NCBI GenBank assembly: GCA_029962745.1
Contig: CM057158.1
Span: 1,831,166-1,895,165 of the forward strand
From: Echinometra lucunter
Lineage: Eukaryota; Echinodermata; Echinoidea; Camarodonta; Echinometridae
DNA: 64,000 nt
Direction: 5' to 3'
The notes beneath the pieces were generated by a model. The model was not told where the DNA came from, did not search any database, and worked only from the letters and a program-made list of their open reading frames with translations. The position numbers were made by a program, and so were the translations under genes. Numbering within the stretch: the stretch's first letter is position 1; every line of letters starts with the position of its first letter. Positions 37,101 to 46,299 of the stretch are shown here, piece after piece.

Positions 37101-40100
37101 AAATCCCGGCGCGGCACTAATGTCCTTTGGCAAGATATGAATCTACATTTGCCACTCTCCACCCAGGTGTTAAGTGGGTACCCGGTAGGATGCGAAAGTC
37201 ATTGTGATTTGTTTAGCATTGTGCGCGCCTGCAAAAGGCGACTGGCTGGAATGCTCCCTAGGGAGTGGAGAAGGTGCATGCATTGTATGCGGGCAAGCCT
37301 GAATCCGATGACCGGGGTAATAATATTTCTGTAAAGCGCTTAGAGACTCTCTTGGAGATGTATTAGGCGCTATATAAATCCAGAATATTATTATTATTAT
37401 TAACAAACTCATACCCTACTTCTGCTCCTCCAACCTCTAGTTTAGCCCTTATTTTCACAGTACCTTAGTGTATAACACACTCATACCCTACTTCTGCTCC
37501 CCCAACCTCTAGTTCAGCCCTTATTTTCAAAAACCTCAGTGTATAATACATTCATACCCTACTTCTGTTCCCAACCTCTAGTTCAGCGCTTATTTTCCTA
37601 TACCTCATTGTATAACACACTCATACCCTACTTCTGCTCCTCCAACCTCTAGTTCAGCCCTTATTTTCAAAATCCTCAGTGTATTAATACATTCATACCC
37701 TACTTCTGCTCCCCCAACCTCTAGTTCAGCCCTTATTTTCAAAAACCTCAGTGTATAATACATTCAAACCCTACTTCTGCTCCCCAACCTCTAGTTCAGC
37801 GCTTATATTAATATACCTCATTGTATAACAAACTCATTCCCTACTTCTGCTCCTCCAACCTCTAGTTCAGCCCTTATTTTTAAACACCTTAGTTGTATAT
37901 AACACACTCATACCCTACTTCTGCTCTTCCAACCTCTAGTTTAGCCCTTATTTTCACAGTACCTTAGTGTATAACACACTCATACCCTACTTCTGCTCCC
38001 CCAACCTCTAGTTCAGCCCTTATTTTCAAAATCCTCAGTGTATAATACATTCATACCCTACTTCTGCTCTTCCAACCTCTAGTTTAGCCCTTATTTTCAC
38101 AGTACCTTAGTGTATAACACACTCATACCCTACTTCTGCTCCCCCAACCTCTAGTTCAGCCCTTATTTTCAAAATCCTCAGTGTATAATACATTCATACC
38201 CTACTTCTGCTCCCCCAACCTCTAGTTCAGCCCTTATTTTCAAAAACCTCAGTGTATAATACATTCATACCCTACTTCTGCTCCCCAACCTCTAGTTCAG
38301 CCCTTATTTTCAAAATCCTCAGTGTATTAATACATTCATACCCTACTTCTGCTCCCCCAACCTCTAGTTCAGCCCTTATTTTCAAAAACCTCAGTGTATA
38401 ATACATTCATACCCTACTTCTGCTCCCCAACCTCTAGTTCAGCGCTTATTTTCAAAAACCTCAGTGTATAATACATTCATACCCTACTTCTGCTCCCCAA
38501 CCTCTAGTTCAGCGCTTATTTTCATATACTTCATTGTATAACACCTCAGTAGAGGTGTCGTGGTCTAGTGGATATGTCACCGGACTGTAGATCTCGTGGT
38601 CCGAGTTCAAATCCCGGCGCGGCACTAATGTCCTTTGGCAAGATATGAATCTACATTTGCCACTCTCCACCCAGGTGTTAAGTGGGTACCCAGTAGGATG
38701 CGAAAGTCATTGTGATTTGTTTAGCATTGTGCGCGCCTGCAAAAGGCGACTGGCTGGAATGCTCCCTAGGGAGTGGAGAAGGTGCATGCATTGTATGCGG
38801 GCAAGCCTGAATCCGATGACCGGGGTAATAATATTTCTGTAAAGCGCTTAGAGACTCTCTTGGAGATGTATTAGGCGCTATATAAATCCAGAATATTATT
38901 ATTATTATTAACAAACTCATACCCTACTTCTGCTCCTCCAACCTCTAGTTTAGCCCTTATTTTCACAGTACCTTAGTGTATAACACACTCATACCCTACT
39001 TCTGCACCCCCAACCTCTAGTTCAGCCCTTATTTTCAAAAACCTCAGTGTATAATACATTCATACCCTACTTCTGCTCCCCAACCTCTAGTTCAGCGCTT
39101 ATTTTCCTATACCTCATTGTATAACACACTAAACATAAATCCAGAATATTATTATTATTATTAACAAACTCATACCCTACTTCTGCTCCTCCAACCTCTA
39201 GTTTAGCCCTTATTTTCACAGTACCTTAGTGTATAACACACTCATACCCTACTTCTGCTCCCCCAACCTCTAGTTCAGCCCTTATTTTCAAAAACCTCAG
39301 TGTATAATACATTCATACCCTACTTCTGCTCCCCAACCTCTAGTTCAGCGCTTATTTTCCTATACCTCATTGTATAACACACTCATACCCTACTTCTGCT
39401 CCTCCAACCTCTAGTTCAGCCCTTATTTTCAAAATCCTCAGTGTATTAATACATTCATACCCTACTTCTGCTCCCCCAACCTCTAGTTCAGCCCTTATTT
39501 TCAAAAACCTCAGTGTATAATACATTCATACCCTACTTCTGCTCCCCAACCTCTAGTTCAGCGCTTATTTTCATATACTTCATTGTATAACACCTCAGTA
39601 GAGGTGTCGTGGTCTAGTGGATATGTCACCGGACTGTAGATCTCGTGGTCCGAGTTCAAATCCCGGCGCGGCACTAATGTCCTTTGGCAAGATATGAATC
39701 TACATTTGCCACTCTCCACCCAGGTGTTAAGTGGGTACCCGGTAGGATGCGAAAGTCATTGTGATTTGTTTAGCATTGTGCGCGCCTGCAAAAGGCGACT
39801 GGCTGGAATGCTCCCTAGGGAGTGGAGAAGGTGCATGCATTGTCAGCGGGCAAGCCTGAATCCGATGACCGGGGTAATAATATTTCTGTAAAGCGCTTAG
39901 AGACTCTCTTGGAGATGTATTAGGCGCTATATAAATCCAGAATATNNNNNNNNNNNNNNNNNNNNNNNNNNNNNNNNNNNNNNNNNNNNNNNNNNNNNNN
40001 NNNNNNNNNNNNNNNNNNNNNNNNNNNNNNNNNNNNNNNNNNNNNNNNNNNNNNNNNNNNNNNNNNNNNNNNNNNNNNNNNNNNNNNNNNNNNNNNNNNN

Positions 40101-40749
40101 NNNNNNNNNNNNNNNNNNNNNNNNNNNNNNNNNNNNNNNNNNNNNNNNNNNNNNNNNNNNNNNNNNNNNNNNNNNNNNNNNNNNNNNNNNNNNNNNNNNN
40201 NNNNNNNNNNNNNNNNNNNNNNNNNNNNNNNNNNNNNNNNNNNNNNNNNNNNNNNNNNNNNNNNNNNNNNNNNNNNNNNNNNNNNNNNNNNNNNNNNNNN
40301 NNNNNNNNNNNNNNNNNNNNNNNNNNNNNNNNNNNNNNNNNNNNNNNNNNNNNNNNNNNNNNNNNNNNNNNNNNNNNNNNNNNNNNNNNNNNNNNNNNNN
40401 NNNNNNNNNNNNNNNNNNNNNNNNNNNNNNNNNNNNNNNNNNNNNAGCTTCAGCGGCACACTCCCATCGGAACCAAATCTGATCATGAGAACAGAGAAAA
40501 GAAAGGAATAAAATGAAGAAAGAACAATGAGGAACCTAAGTAGGAAGCTACAAAAGTAGTTAATGGTGTATCTAGTCGTAGTCTTCAGGAAAAGGGGGAG
40601 ATGAACCACAATCAAGCTTAAGAATAGAAGTCACTTCGCTCAATCAGCAGCCGTGACTGGGTCCCATTCCTTTTTTTTTTTAATAATCTAAATGCACAAT
40701 TTTCAGGCAAGATATCATATAAAAATCTTACTTTTTAAGGAAGCGGTCT

Positions 40750-40780
<31 letters not shown>

Positions 40781-43700
40781 TAGATCCGGTATCGCCCCCT
40801 TTGTTAAACTCACTGACTATAAATGAAAACAAAACCTTAACGGAATTTTATATTGAATGCATGTATTCTTAATTTCATTTTTGTTAAAGGACTTGTGCTT
40901 CTAGGTATTTAGCGTCCAGCGAGCATGTGCGAGTATCATTCTTGCGCTCAAACCACATGAAAACATAATAATAAAGTACCTCATTCAAGAGTAGAAGATA
41001 AACAAAAAAAGAAAAGTCATCGTTAGATTCTTATGATTTGACAAATTTGGACACATATTGAGCTTTGATATCTAAATTCGCTGATGCAATTAATCATTTA
41101 TCTTACTTAGAATATCTACATTCAGGTGACCTGAAACCTAGACGTTTTATGTATTTGTTCTTATTATTTCTTTTCTTTGTTATATAGAGCCTAACAGTGC
41201 CTAAAGAAATCTCTCAGTCATAAAGCTTGGAGAAAACTTAAGTTTACTCATTAAAAATTACACTAATCCAGTTCTTGTTTGTCAGATAACATTTGATTCC
41301 ATAATGTTTGCGTACAAAAATAAACAAACATCAAACATGATATGACCATTGCAACTATGTTTGGTGAAACTTTGGCTTACTAATAAAACTTATTAACAAA
41401 TGTGTTTTATGCAATATCAGTTGTATTAGTTTGAGAATGGAAAACAACAATCACACAAAACAAACATATTTTAACAAAACAAACATACATTAGAGTGGGT
41501 GCTAAAGTTTGAAAAAAATCCCTAAGAGACACAATTTTGTTTTAAAGTATTTTCTTGAAAAAAAAAAAACGTTAACAAAACAAGTGAAATCATTTCAAAC
41601 ATTATGTCAGATACACAAGTATTTATGTAACGCTATCATCATCATTGAATGTAACATCATAATTTATAGGAGAACTGTTTTATACTTATCAAAAAACAAA
41701 TAGACATTCCACACCTGGACGATATTTTTTTTTTGTGTGTGTGTATGTGTGGAGGCCTTAATTCAACCTTTCTTATCCTCTATATTTTTCTGAATATAAT
41801 ATATCTTTTAGTTTCAACTTTTCTACAAATAGTTTTTCTACTCTGACACGTCCTTCAAAGAATGTATTGTATACCAAAGAAAATTTTGTTTTTCTTCTGA
41901 CTGTTAACTAGTGCAGTGTGAGTATTTGAGCCAGGCACTATATTTTACCTAAAGCCGAGATATGGGTGAAAAGCGTATTAAAAGGATGGAAAGGATGAAA
42001 CAGGGTAGAAGAAATCTGAAGAAATGGAATGGGTGAGAATTCAAAGTGTAGTTCTTTTCTTACTGACTGGCACAAAATGATAAGATGACCGACTTGAGAT
42101 TTTTCCCCCTACGAACCAGTAATCACTGCAGTCATCATTTTCCCATCCGCGTTTCCATCCTAGGTCAGCGTGCTTATTTTCTTTGATTTTTACGACAGCT
42201 CTCTCCTGATCATCTTCGTTGTCATGTAATTCTCCTCCTCATCATCAGCTCATCACAGTCAGATTCAAACAATAGCCGCAGTTATATTTGCATTGTAGCT
42301 GTTTAAAAGGCACACACCTCCTCAATAATATTTTTCAATTTTGTTCAGATTTCATCAAAATAAATTAACTTTTGAAATTATTCTTCATATAGCTTTTCCC
42401 CAACACATATAACTAACAAAAACAAATATCAACAAAATTATGAAATTAGTTATTAAGATAGTTACTGAGACGCCCCACCCCCCCCCTCACGCGGGCGCCT
42501 TTTTAAAATGTTAGATTGTGTAGTATATTTGCAACAAACAATACAGGAGGCGTTCACAAAGTTCCCATGCAGTGTAGTCTTTAGTGGTGTAGATACAGGG
42601 GCTTTAGTATCGTGCGGGCTGTGTGTGTGTGAGGGGGGGGGGGGGGGATAGGTGATGACCCGCCACATTTCGAAGTTTGGAAGTTGGTGTAGAATAAACG
42701 CGTATACAAAAATACATCTATGGGGCAATCTCCCCCCCCCCCCCCCATGAGAACCTTTAAGATTATGGCATTATGTTCGGAGGGTTGGGCCTTGATGATT
42801 ACATTAGAAGACGAAGTGATGGATCGAAACACTATATATATATAAAATAATAAGAACAAATACATAAAACCTCTAGGTTTCAGGTCAGCTGAATGTAGAT
42901 ATTCTAAGTAAGAAAGAATGATTAATTTCATCAACGAATTTAGATACCAAAGCTCAATGAGGTACTCGCACATGCTCGCTGGACGCTAAATACGTAGAAA
43001 CACAAGTCCTTTAACAAAAATGAAATTGAGAATACATGCATTCAGTATAAAATTCCGTTAAGGTTTTATTTTCATTTATAGTCAGTGAGTTTAATCTCGG
43101 GGGGGGGGGGGGGGGGGGGTAGTTGACCCCTCCCCTAAAAAGTAAGATTTTTTATTTGATATCTTGCCTAAAATTGTGCATTTAAGAAAAAAAAAGAACG
43201 GGACCCAATCACAGCTGCTGATCGAGCGAAGTGACCTCTGTTCTTAAGCTTGATTGTGGCCCATCTCCCCCTTTTCCTGAAGACTACGACTAGATACACC
43301 ATTCTCTACTTTTGTAGCTTCCTACATAGGTTCCTCACTTTCCTTTCTTCATTTCATTCCTTTCTTTTCTCTCTTCTGATGATCAAATTTGGTTCCGGTG
43401 GGAGTGTGCCGCTAAAGCTGCCAAACCCAACACCCTTGGGTGGAAAAGCGTACCCATTACTAGAGCTTTTATTTTCTTTTGCTCCTCGATAAAATGGGAG
43501 CAAAAGGTTGGAAATTTTCAAAAAAGTTAGCAATTAGAGCGACAAAGTACTGTATAGCTTATTAAACTAGTAACAACTTCTACCCCTCCCCAATCCCCGT
43601 CTGTCATCCTCGATGAGCTGCTCTGCTCCGGGAAAGTTGTAATAAAAATACTTGACCAATTACTTAAGTTTGATTTAAAAAAAGAAAAAGAAAATTTTTT

Positions 43701-44826
43701 ACCGCTCCTCACGTGCCAGGCGTGGTCATTTTCCTCCGGTCATTAATCTAGTCCTCAAAGTGAGGGGGGGGGGGGGAGGGGGAATGTCCTCCGGGGGAGT
43801 TGACAGATGGGAGTCGTTCCCGGGGAAGTTGACCTCGTGGGGATTTGTCCTCCGGGGGAGTTGTCCTCTGGGGGAGTTGTCCTCGGGGGATTTGTCCTCC
43901 GGGGGAGTTGTCCTCCGGGGAAGTTGTCATCGGGGGAGTTGTCCTCCGGGGGAGTTGTCCTCGGGGGGAGTTGTCCTCGGGGGGAGTTGTCCTCCAGGGG
44001 AGTTGTCCTCAGGGTAGTTGTCCTCAGGGGGAGTTGTCCTCCGGGGGAGATGTCCTCCGGGGGACCCGTCATGCGGGGGAGTCGTCCTCCAGGGGACTTG
44101 TTCTCCGGGGGAGTTGTTCTCCGGGGGAGTTGTCCTCCGGGGGAGTTGTCCTAGAACCGAAAATAAGGGCTGAACTAGAGGTTGGAGGAGCAGAAGTAGG
44201 GTATGAGTGTGTTATACACTAAAGTATGTGAAAAGGGCTGAACTAGAGGTTTCAGGAGCAGAAGTAGAGTATGAGTGTGTTATACACTGAGGTATGTGAA
44301 AATAAGGGCTAAACTAGAGGTTGGAGGAGCAGAAGTAGGGTATGAGTGTGTTATATACTAAGGTATGCAAAAATAAGGGCTGAACTAGAGGTTGGTGGAG
44401 CAGAAGTAGGGTATGATTGTATTATACACTGAGGTATGTGAAAATAAGGGCTAAACTAGAGGTTGGAGGAGCAGAAATAGGGTATGAGTGTGTTATACAC
44501 TGAGGTATGTGAAAGTAAGGGCTGAACTAGAGGTTGGAGGAGTAGAAGTAGGGTATGATTGTATCAGGGGCGTAGACAGCGGGGGGGGGGGGGATGAGGG
44601 GTATGCATCCCCCACCTCACAAGGTGGGGGGGGGGATGACATGTACAATCATCCCCCCCCCCAGGTTTTAGGGAAGGATGTTTGCTTACAATTAAACTGA
44701 ATTAACATTTTTAGAAATGATAGGAACTGCAATAATAATAATAGTAATAACAATGATAATAAATAATAATAATAATAATAATAATAATAGTAATAATAAA
44801 TAATAATAAATAATAATAAATAATAA

Positions 44827-44870
<44 letters not shown>

Positions 44871-46297
44871 GATGCTTATGATAACGATAGTTATCATCAT
44901 CATCATCGTTAATGTGACTTAAATGAAGATTACTATCATAACTATATCGATCATTATTCTGATTTATGTAGTTATTTATATTACTTTAGGGCAATTTCGG
45001 CGCCGTCACAGTTTTTTTAAAGTGGTGTAACAAAAAAATAATAATAAAAAAGAGCCTGATGCAAATATGCAATAATGTATTTCAGTCCATATTCTATATT
45101 TGTCTGTCACGGTGCGTATATCTTCTATTTATGTCTGTGCATTCGGGTGTATGTGTGTGTGGGGGGGGGGATGGGTGCATGGCTGTACGCAGCGGGGGAG
45201 GGGCAGGGCAGTTGCTCCCCCCCCCCCCCGGGATATTTTTAAATATTACATTTTTTTTACTGAAAATGTTTACAAAATTCACCAAAAGTGTGCACCAAAT
45301 CCTTCAATTTCATTTTTAAAAATGCAAAGGCGCCCCCATGACAAGCTCGGGTCGCTTCGCTCCCTCGCTTTCGAGTTTCTTCGAAAATGTTTACGCATCT
45401 TGACCCACCCCAGGAAAAAATTTGATCCTCGATTTCTCGTGAATGGCAAATCATCCCCCCCCCCCCCAGGTGGAAGAACCTGTCTACGCCACCGGATTGT
45501 ATTATACACCAAGGTACTGTGAAAATAAGGGCTGATCACTAGAGGTTGGAGGAGCAGAAGTAGGGTATGAGTTTGTTATACAATGAGGTATGTGAAAATA
45601 AGCGCTGAACTAGAGGTTGGGGAGCAGAAGTAGGGTATGAATGTATTATACACTGAGGTTTTTGAAAATAAGGGCTGAACTAGAGGTTGGGGGAGCAGAA
45701 GTAGGGTATGAGTGTGTTATACACTGAGGTATATGAAAATAACGGCTGAACTAGAGGTTGGAGGAGCAGGAGTAGGGTATGAGTGTGTTATACACTGAGG
45801 TACGTGAAAATAAGGGCTGAACTCATGTGTATATAATAAAAAAAAAAAAAAACTATCTTCTCGATTTTACTTTACCTCACTTTAACACGTTGTACCATAA
45901 TAATACACGTACGTGCCATATCTTACCGTACCATATACAATGTACTGTTATGTAGTTACGTCGACGTCTGTGTATGTACTCCACCCCGGCCGGCCGCACA
46001 CATACGCTCGAACAAGCGCTCAGCTCATAGACTAATAACACCGGCTCAGCTCAAAGTACTGCGTTTCGATGAATATTCATAATGACGTCATGTACGAATT
46101 AGCCACGCCTCCGACCTCTAGTTCCGCTCATCGTTTGCTACCCATGAATCTATGGATATGGGATCATACCACACACACATGAATGAGTACATGGGACTGA
46201 AAAATTATGTAAAATTCAAGTTACCATTATGACGGGTCTTTTGTCGATCTCTTTTACTCCATTCAGCATCACCTTTCTCTTTTGGTACAAGGGCCAT
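25194..46297 (-). CDS. CNBD1: Cyclic nucleotide-binding domain-containing protein 1
   Basis: Thirteen exons on the minus strand join in frame to exactly 500 codons: 46297-46225, 35623-35551, 33843-33686, 33091-32902, 32222-32074, 30314-30172, 29797-29736, 29323-29245, 28727-28613, 27585-27476, 26594-26444, 26018-25951 and 25322-25194. All junctions are GT-AG with matching phases. N-terminal HPVINYDKLKWLCEIDGLHS and C-terminal EWNQFK then GIRPGYGKWAK fit CNBD1. There are two cyclic-nucleotide-binding-like domains: exons 5-8 (GFFIILKGSV, VGDCFGTLEKI) and exons 9-12 (WTTFQENTVL, FVKSGECHVLRQ, SFGEISVLREEPSNSSIV). In the second, the FGE of the phosphate-binding cassette is kept but the usual Arg is replaced (SNSS); the first lacks both, so classical cAMP binding is doubtful. 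Human CNBD1 is about 436 residues. Intron 1 (35624-46224) holds a 10-kb foldback transposon. Exon 3 ends in a tandemly duplicated splice donor. Reading stays open for some 20 codons upstream of the chosen ATG, so the start could be further 5'. Confidence 0.87.
28110..28206. repeat. (ATAAT)n AT-rich microsatellite
   Basis: Repeated AATATAATATAAT units for about 95 bp in CNBD1 intron 9 (28612-27586 interval). Confidence 0.9.
28543..28606. repeat. 20-bp tandem repeat, three to four copies
   Basis: CATTTGAGCTTTATAAC units repeat directly, a few bases downstream of CNBD1 exon 9 in transcript direction (exon end 28613). The last copy is within 10 bp of the donor. Confidence 0.8.
31500..32044 (+). 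repeat. Tandem ~150-bp repeats ending in a GC hairpin
   Basis: Three to four units contain CATGAGCCAAGTTTGAAG, TTCTTAAGTTATC, ATATAATGACCTCTATGACC and CTACTCAGATCATTGTCC. The block ends with ACGAAAAACGGGACAATCCG and a hairpin at about 32009-32040 (GCCTCCGGCACCCACC / GGTGGGCGGAGGC). Similar ends are familiar from dispersed repeats of marine invertebrates. The block stops about 30 bp from the donor of CNBD1 exon 5 (32074). Confidence 0.75.
33538..33710 (-). repeat. 43-bp tandem repeat spanning the CNBD1 exon 3 splice donor
   Basis: Four copies (33538-33580, 33581-33623, 33624-33667, 33668-33710) of a 43-44 bp unit. On the minus strand each unit carries CTACAG|GTAAGATG or a variant. The gene-proximal copy supplies the called donor (exon end 33686). 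The copies ending at 33643 and 33599 also have GT donors, while the last has GGGAG instead of GTAAG and should be inactive. Confidence 0.88.
34777..34925. mobile_element. Palindromic MITE in CNBD1 intron 2
   Basis: The left arm (TACAGTGAAGCTCAGCATTC) and its reverse complement (GAATGCTGAGCTTCACTG, 34899-34916) bracket an imperfectly complementary core, giving arms of about 65 bp. No coding capacity. Confidence 0.75.
34983..35200. repeat. TTCAATTCAA-led A/T-rich repeat, possible retroposon tail
   Basis: TTCAATTCAATTCAATTCAA leads into T-rich and GTACAGTGTACAGTGTAC simple sequence. It resembles the block at 19025. A 14-bp inverted pair (TTCGCCTGAACAA-type) lies at 35212-35248. Confidence 0.35.
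36011..36117. mobile_element. Short mariner-like MITE (107 bp)
   Basis: TAGGGAAAGACTTCCTTTTG and CAAAAGGAATTCTTGCCCTA are near-perfect inverted ends of roughly 40 bp with a ~27-bp loop, and TA lies at both tips as in Tc1/mariner-type insertions. It lies only 7 bp from the foldback element, in CNBD1 intron 1. Confidence 0.75.
37035..37401 (+). mobile_element. tRNA-derived SINE, copy 1
   Basis: A tRNA-like head at 37047-37117 has A box TGGTCTAGTGGA and B box GAGTTCAAATCCC, and its ends GTGTCG/CGGCAC pair. A body of about 240 bp follows, with a 3' tail AAAGCGCTTAGAGAC, GGCGCTATATAAATCC and (ATT)n, the kind of tail shared with L2/CR1-type LINEs in deuterostomes. It interrupts a satellite unit between GTATAAC and AAACTCAT. 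The same insertion site is used in copies 2 and 3, so it was amplified with the array. Confidence 0.85.
38543..38910 (+). mobile_element. tRNA-derived SINE, copy 2
   Basis: Almost identical to the copy at 37035 over its full length; one of the few differences is CCCAGTAGG for CCCGGTAGG. It has the same flanking satellite junctions, so it is a duplicate of an amplicon and not an independent insertion. tRNA-like head at 38555-38625. Confidence 0.85.
39133..39165 (+). mobile_element. SINE 3' tail remnant
   Basis: Only CATAAATCCAGAATATTATT and the (ATT)n tail remain, placed between the usual satellite flanks. It marks an amplicon from which most of the SINE was deleted. Confidence 0.7.
39592..39945 (+). 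mobile_element. tRNA-derived SINE, copy 3 (ends at the gap)
   Basis: Same head (39604-39674), body and flanks as copies 1 and 2, cut by the N-gap in its (ATT)n tail. The assembly break falls exactly where a fourth repeat unit would continue. Confidence 0.85.
39946..40445. other. Assembly gap of 500 N
   Basis: A second gap of exactly 500 N, within the left foldback arm. The true length of the arm, and any sequence pairing with the right-arm stretch 43416-44155, is unknown. Confidence 0.98.
40446..41195. repeat. Inner inverted repeat of the foldback, left half
   Basis: Inverted complement of 42826-43415 (for example GGCACACTCCCATCGGAACC against GGTTCCGGTGGGAGTGTGCC). The left half keeps about 120 bp (around 40935-41060) absent from the right half. 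A C-run of about 30 (40751-40780) pairs with a G-run at 43099-43119. Confidence 0.88.
41196..42825. other. Central loop of the foldback element
   Basis: AT-rich sequence with no reading frame resembling a transposase. It includes hAT-like fragments near 42470-42750 (GAGACGCCCC, a GT-run with a long G-run, and a C-run), suggesting degenerate insertions. Confidence 0.5.
42826..43415. repeat. Inner inverted repeat of the foldback, right half
   Basis: Partner of 40446-41195, with small indels and a ~120-bp deletion relative to it. Confidence 0.88.
43755..44153 (+). repeat. 16-bp G-rich VNTR
   Basis: Roughly 24 copies of GTTGTCCTCCGGGGGA with small variants. Every copy has a run of four to six G. 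Because 16 is not a multiple of 3, all three frames cycle through a 16-residue repeat, which explains the long spurious frames here. It lies in the right foldback arm; the matching left-arm stretch is missing or in the gap. Confidence 0.93.
44156..44564 (-). repeat. ~70-bp array, right foldback arm, inner block
   Basis: Same satellite unit as 36430-39591 in reverse orientation (GGGCTGAACTAGAGGTTGG, AGCAGAAGTAGGGTATGA). Interrupted at 44565 by a hAT-type insertion. Confidence 0.93.
44565..45494. mobile_element. hAT-type transposon inserted in the foldback arm (930 bp)
   Basis: The ends CAGGGGCGTAGACAG and CTGTCTACGCCACCG are inverted and flanked by a perfect 8-bp duplication GATTGTAT (44557-44564 and 45495-45502). 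An uninterrupted satellite unit at about 44413-44440 (GGTATGATTGTATTATACAC) shows the empty site. Left G-runs and right C-runs are as in related elements. It contains an (AAT)n microsatellite (44755-44880). No transposase. Confidence 0.95.
44755..44880. repeat. (AAT)n/(ATT)n microsatellite
   Basis: AATAATAAT units switch to TTATTATTA at about 44827, making an imperfect palindrome inside the hAT-type element. Confidence 0.92.
45503..45837 (-). repeat. ~70-bp array, right foldback arm, outer block
   Basis: About five reverse-oriented satellite units between the hAT insertion and the unique outer arm domain. Confidence 0.93.
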
Positions 46298-46299
46298 GT

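Larger units (their letters stand above)
36430..39591 (+). repeat. ~70-bp tandem array forming the left foldback arm
   Basis: More than 30 copies of a unit containing ACCCTACTTCTGCTCC, AACCTCTAGTTCAGC and GTATAACACACTCAT. Variants (CCCTTATTTTCAAAAACC or GCGCTTATTTTC) alternate in blocks, showing multi-unit amplification. The same unit in reverse orientation makes the right arm (44156-44564 and 45503-45837). Confidence 0.95.
36124..46143. mobile_element. 10-kb foldback transposon (MULE-like, TU-like) in CNBD1 intron 1
   Basis: The ends GGGTAGCAAACGATGAGCGG and its exact reverse complement are flanked by a perfect 9-bp target duplication ATGAATCTA (36115-36123 and 46144-46152). The outer 300 bp (36124-36430 against 45840-46143) form an inverted repeat with few differences. 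Inward, both arms are a ~70-bp tandem repeat, then a second inverted pair (40446-41195 against 42826-43415), leaving a loop of about 1.6 kb (41196-42825). Left-arm amplicons contain SINE copies; the right arm contains a 16-bp VNTR and a hAT insertion. A 9-bp duplication is typical of Mutator-like elements, and inverted arms of tandem repeats define foldback elements, including sea urchin TU elements (reported with 8-bp duplications). No transposase was found; 500 bp of the left arm are unsequenced. Confidence 0.92.

Noticed and set aside
37047..37117. Genuine tRNA gene
   Set aside because: The A and B boxes are good, but it is fused to a SINE body with an (ATT)n tail and is repeated with the satellite; treated as a SINE head. 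The same applies at 38555, 39604, 4855 and 7733.
43755..44222. Long Gly/Ser-rich open frames in all plus-strand frames
   Set aside because: Direct consequence of a 16-bp tandem repeat lacking stop codons.
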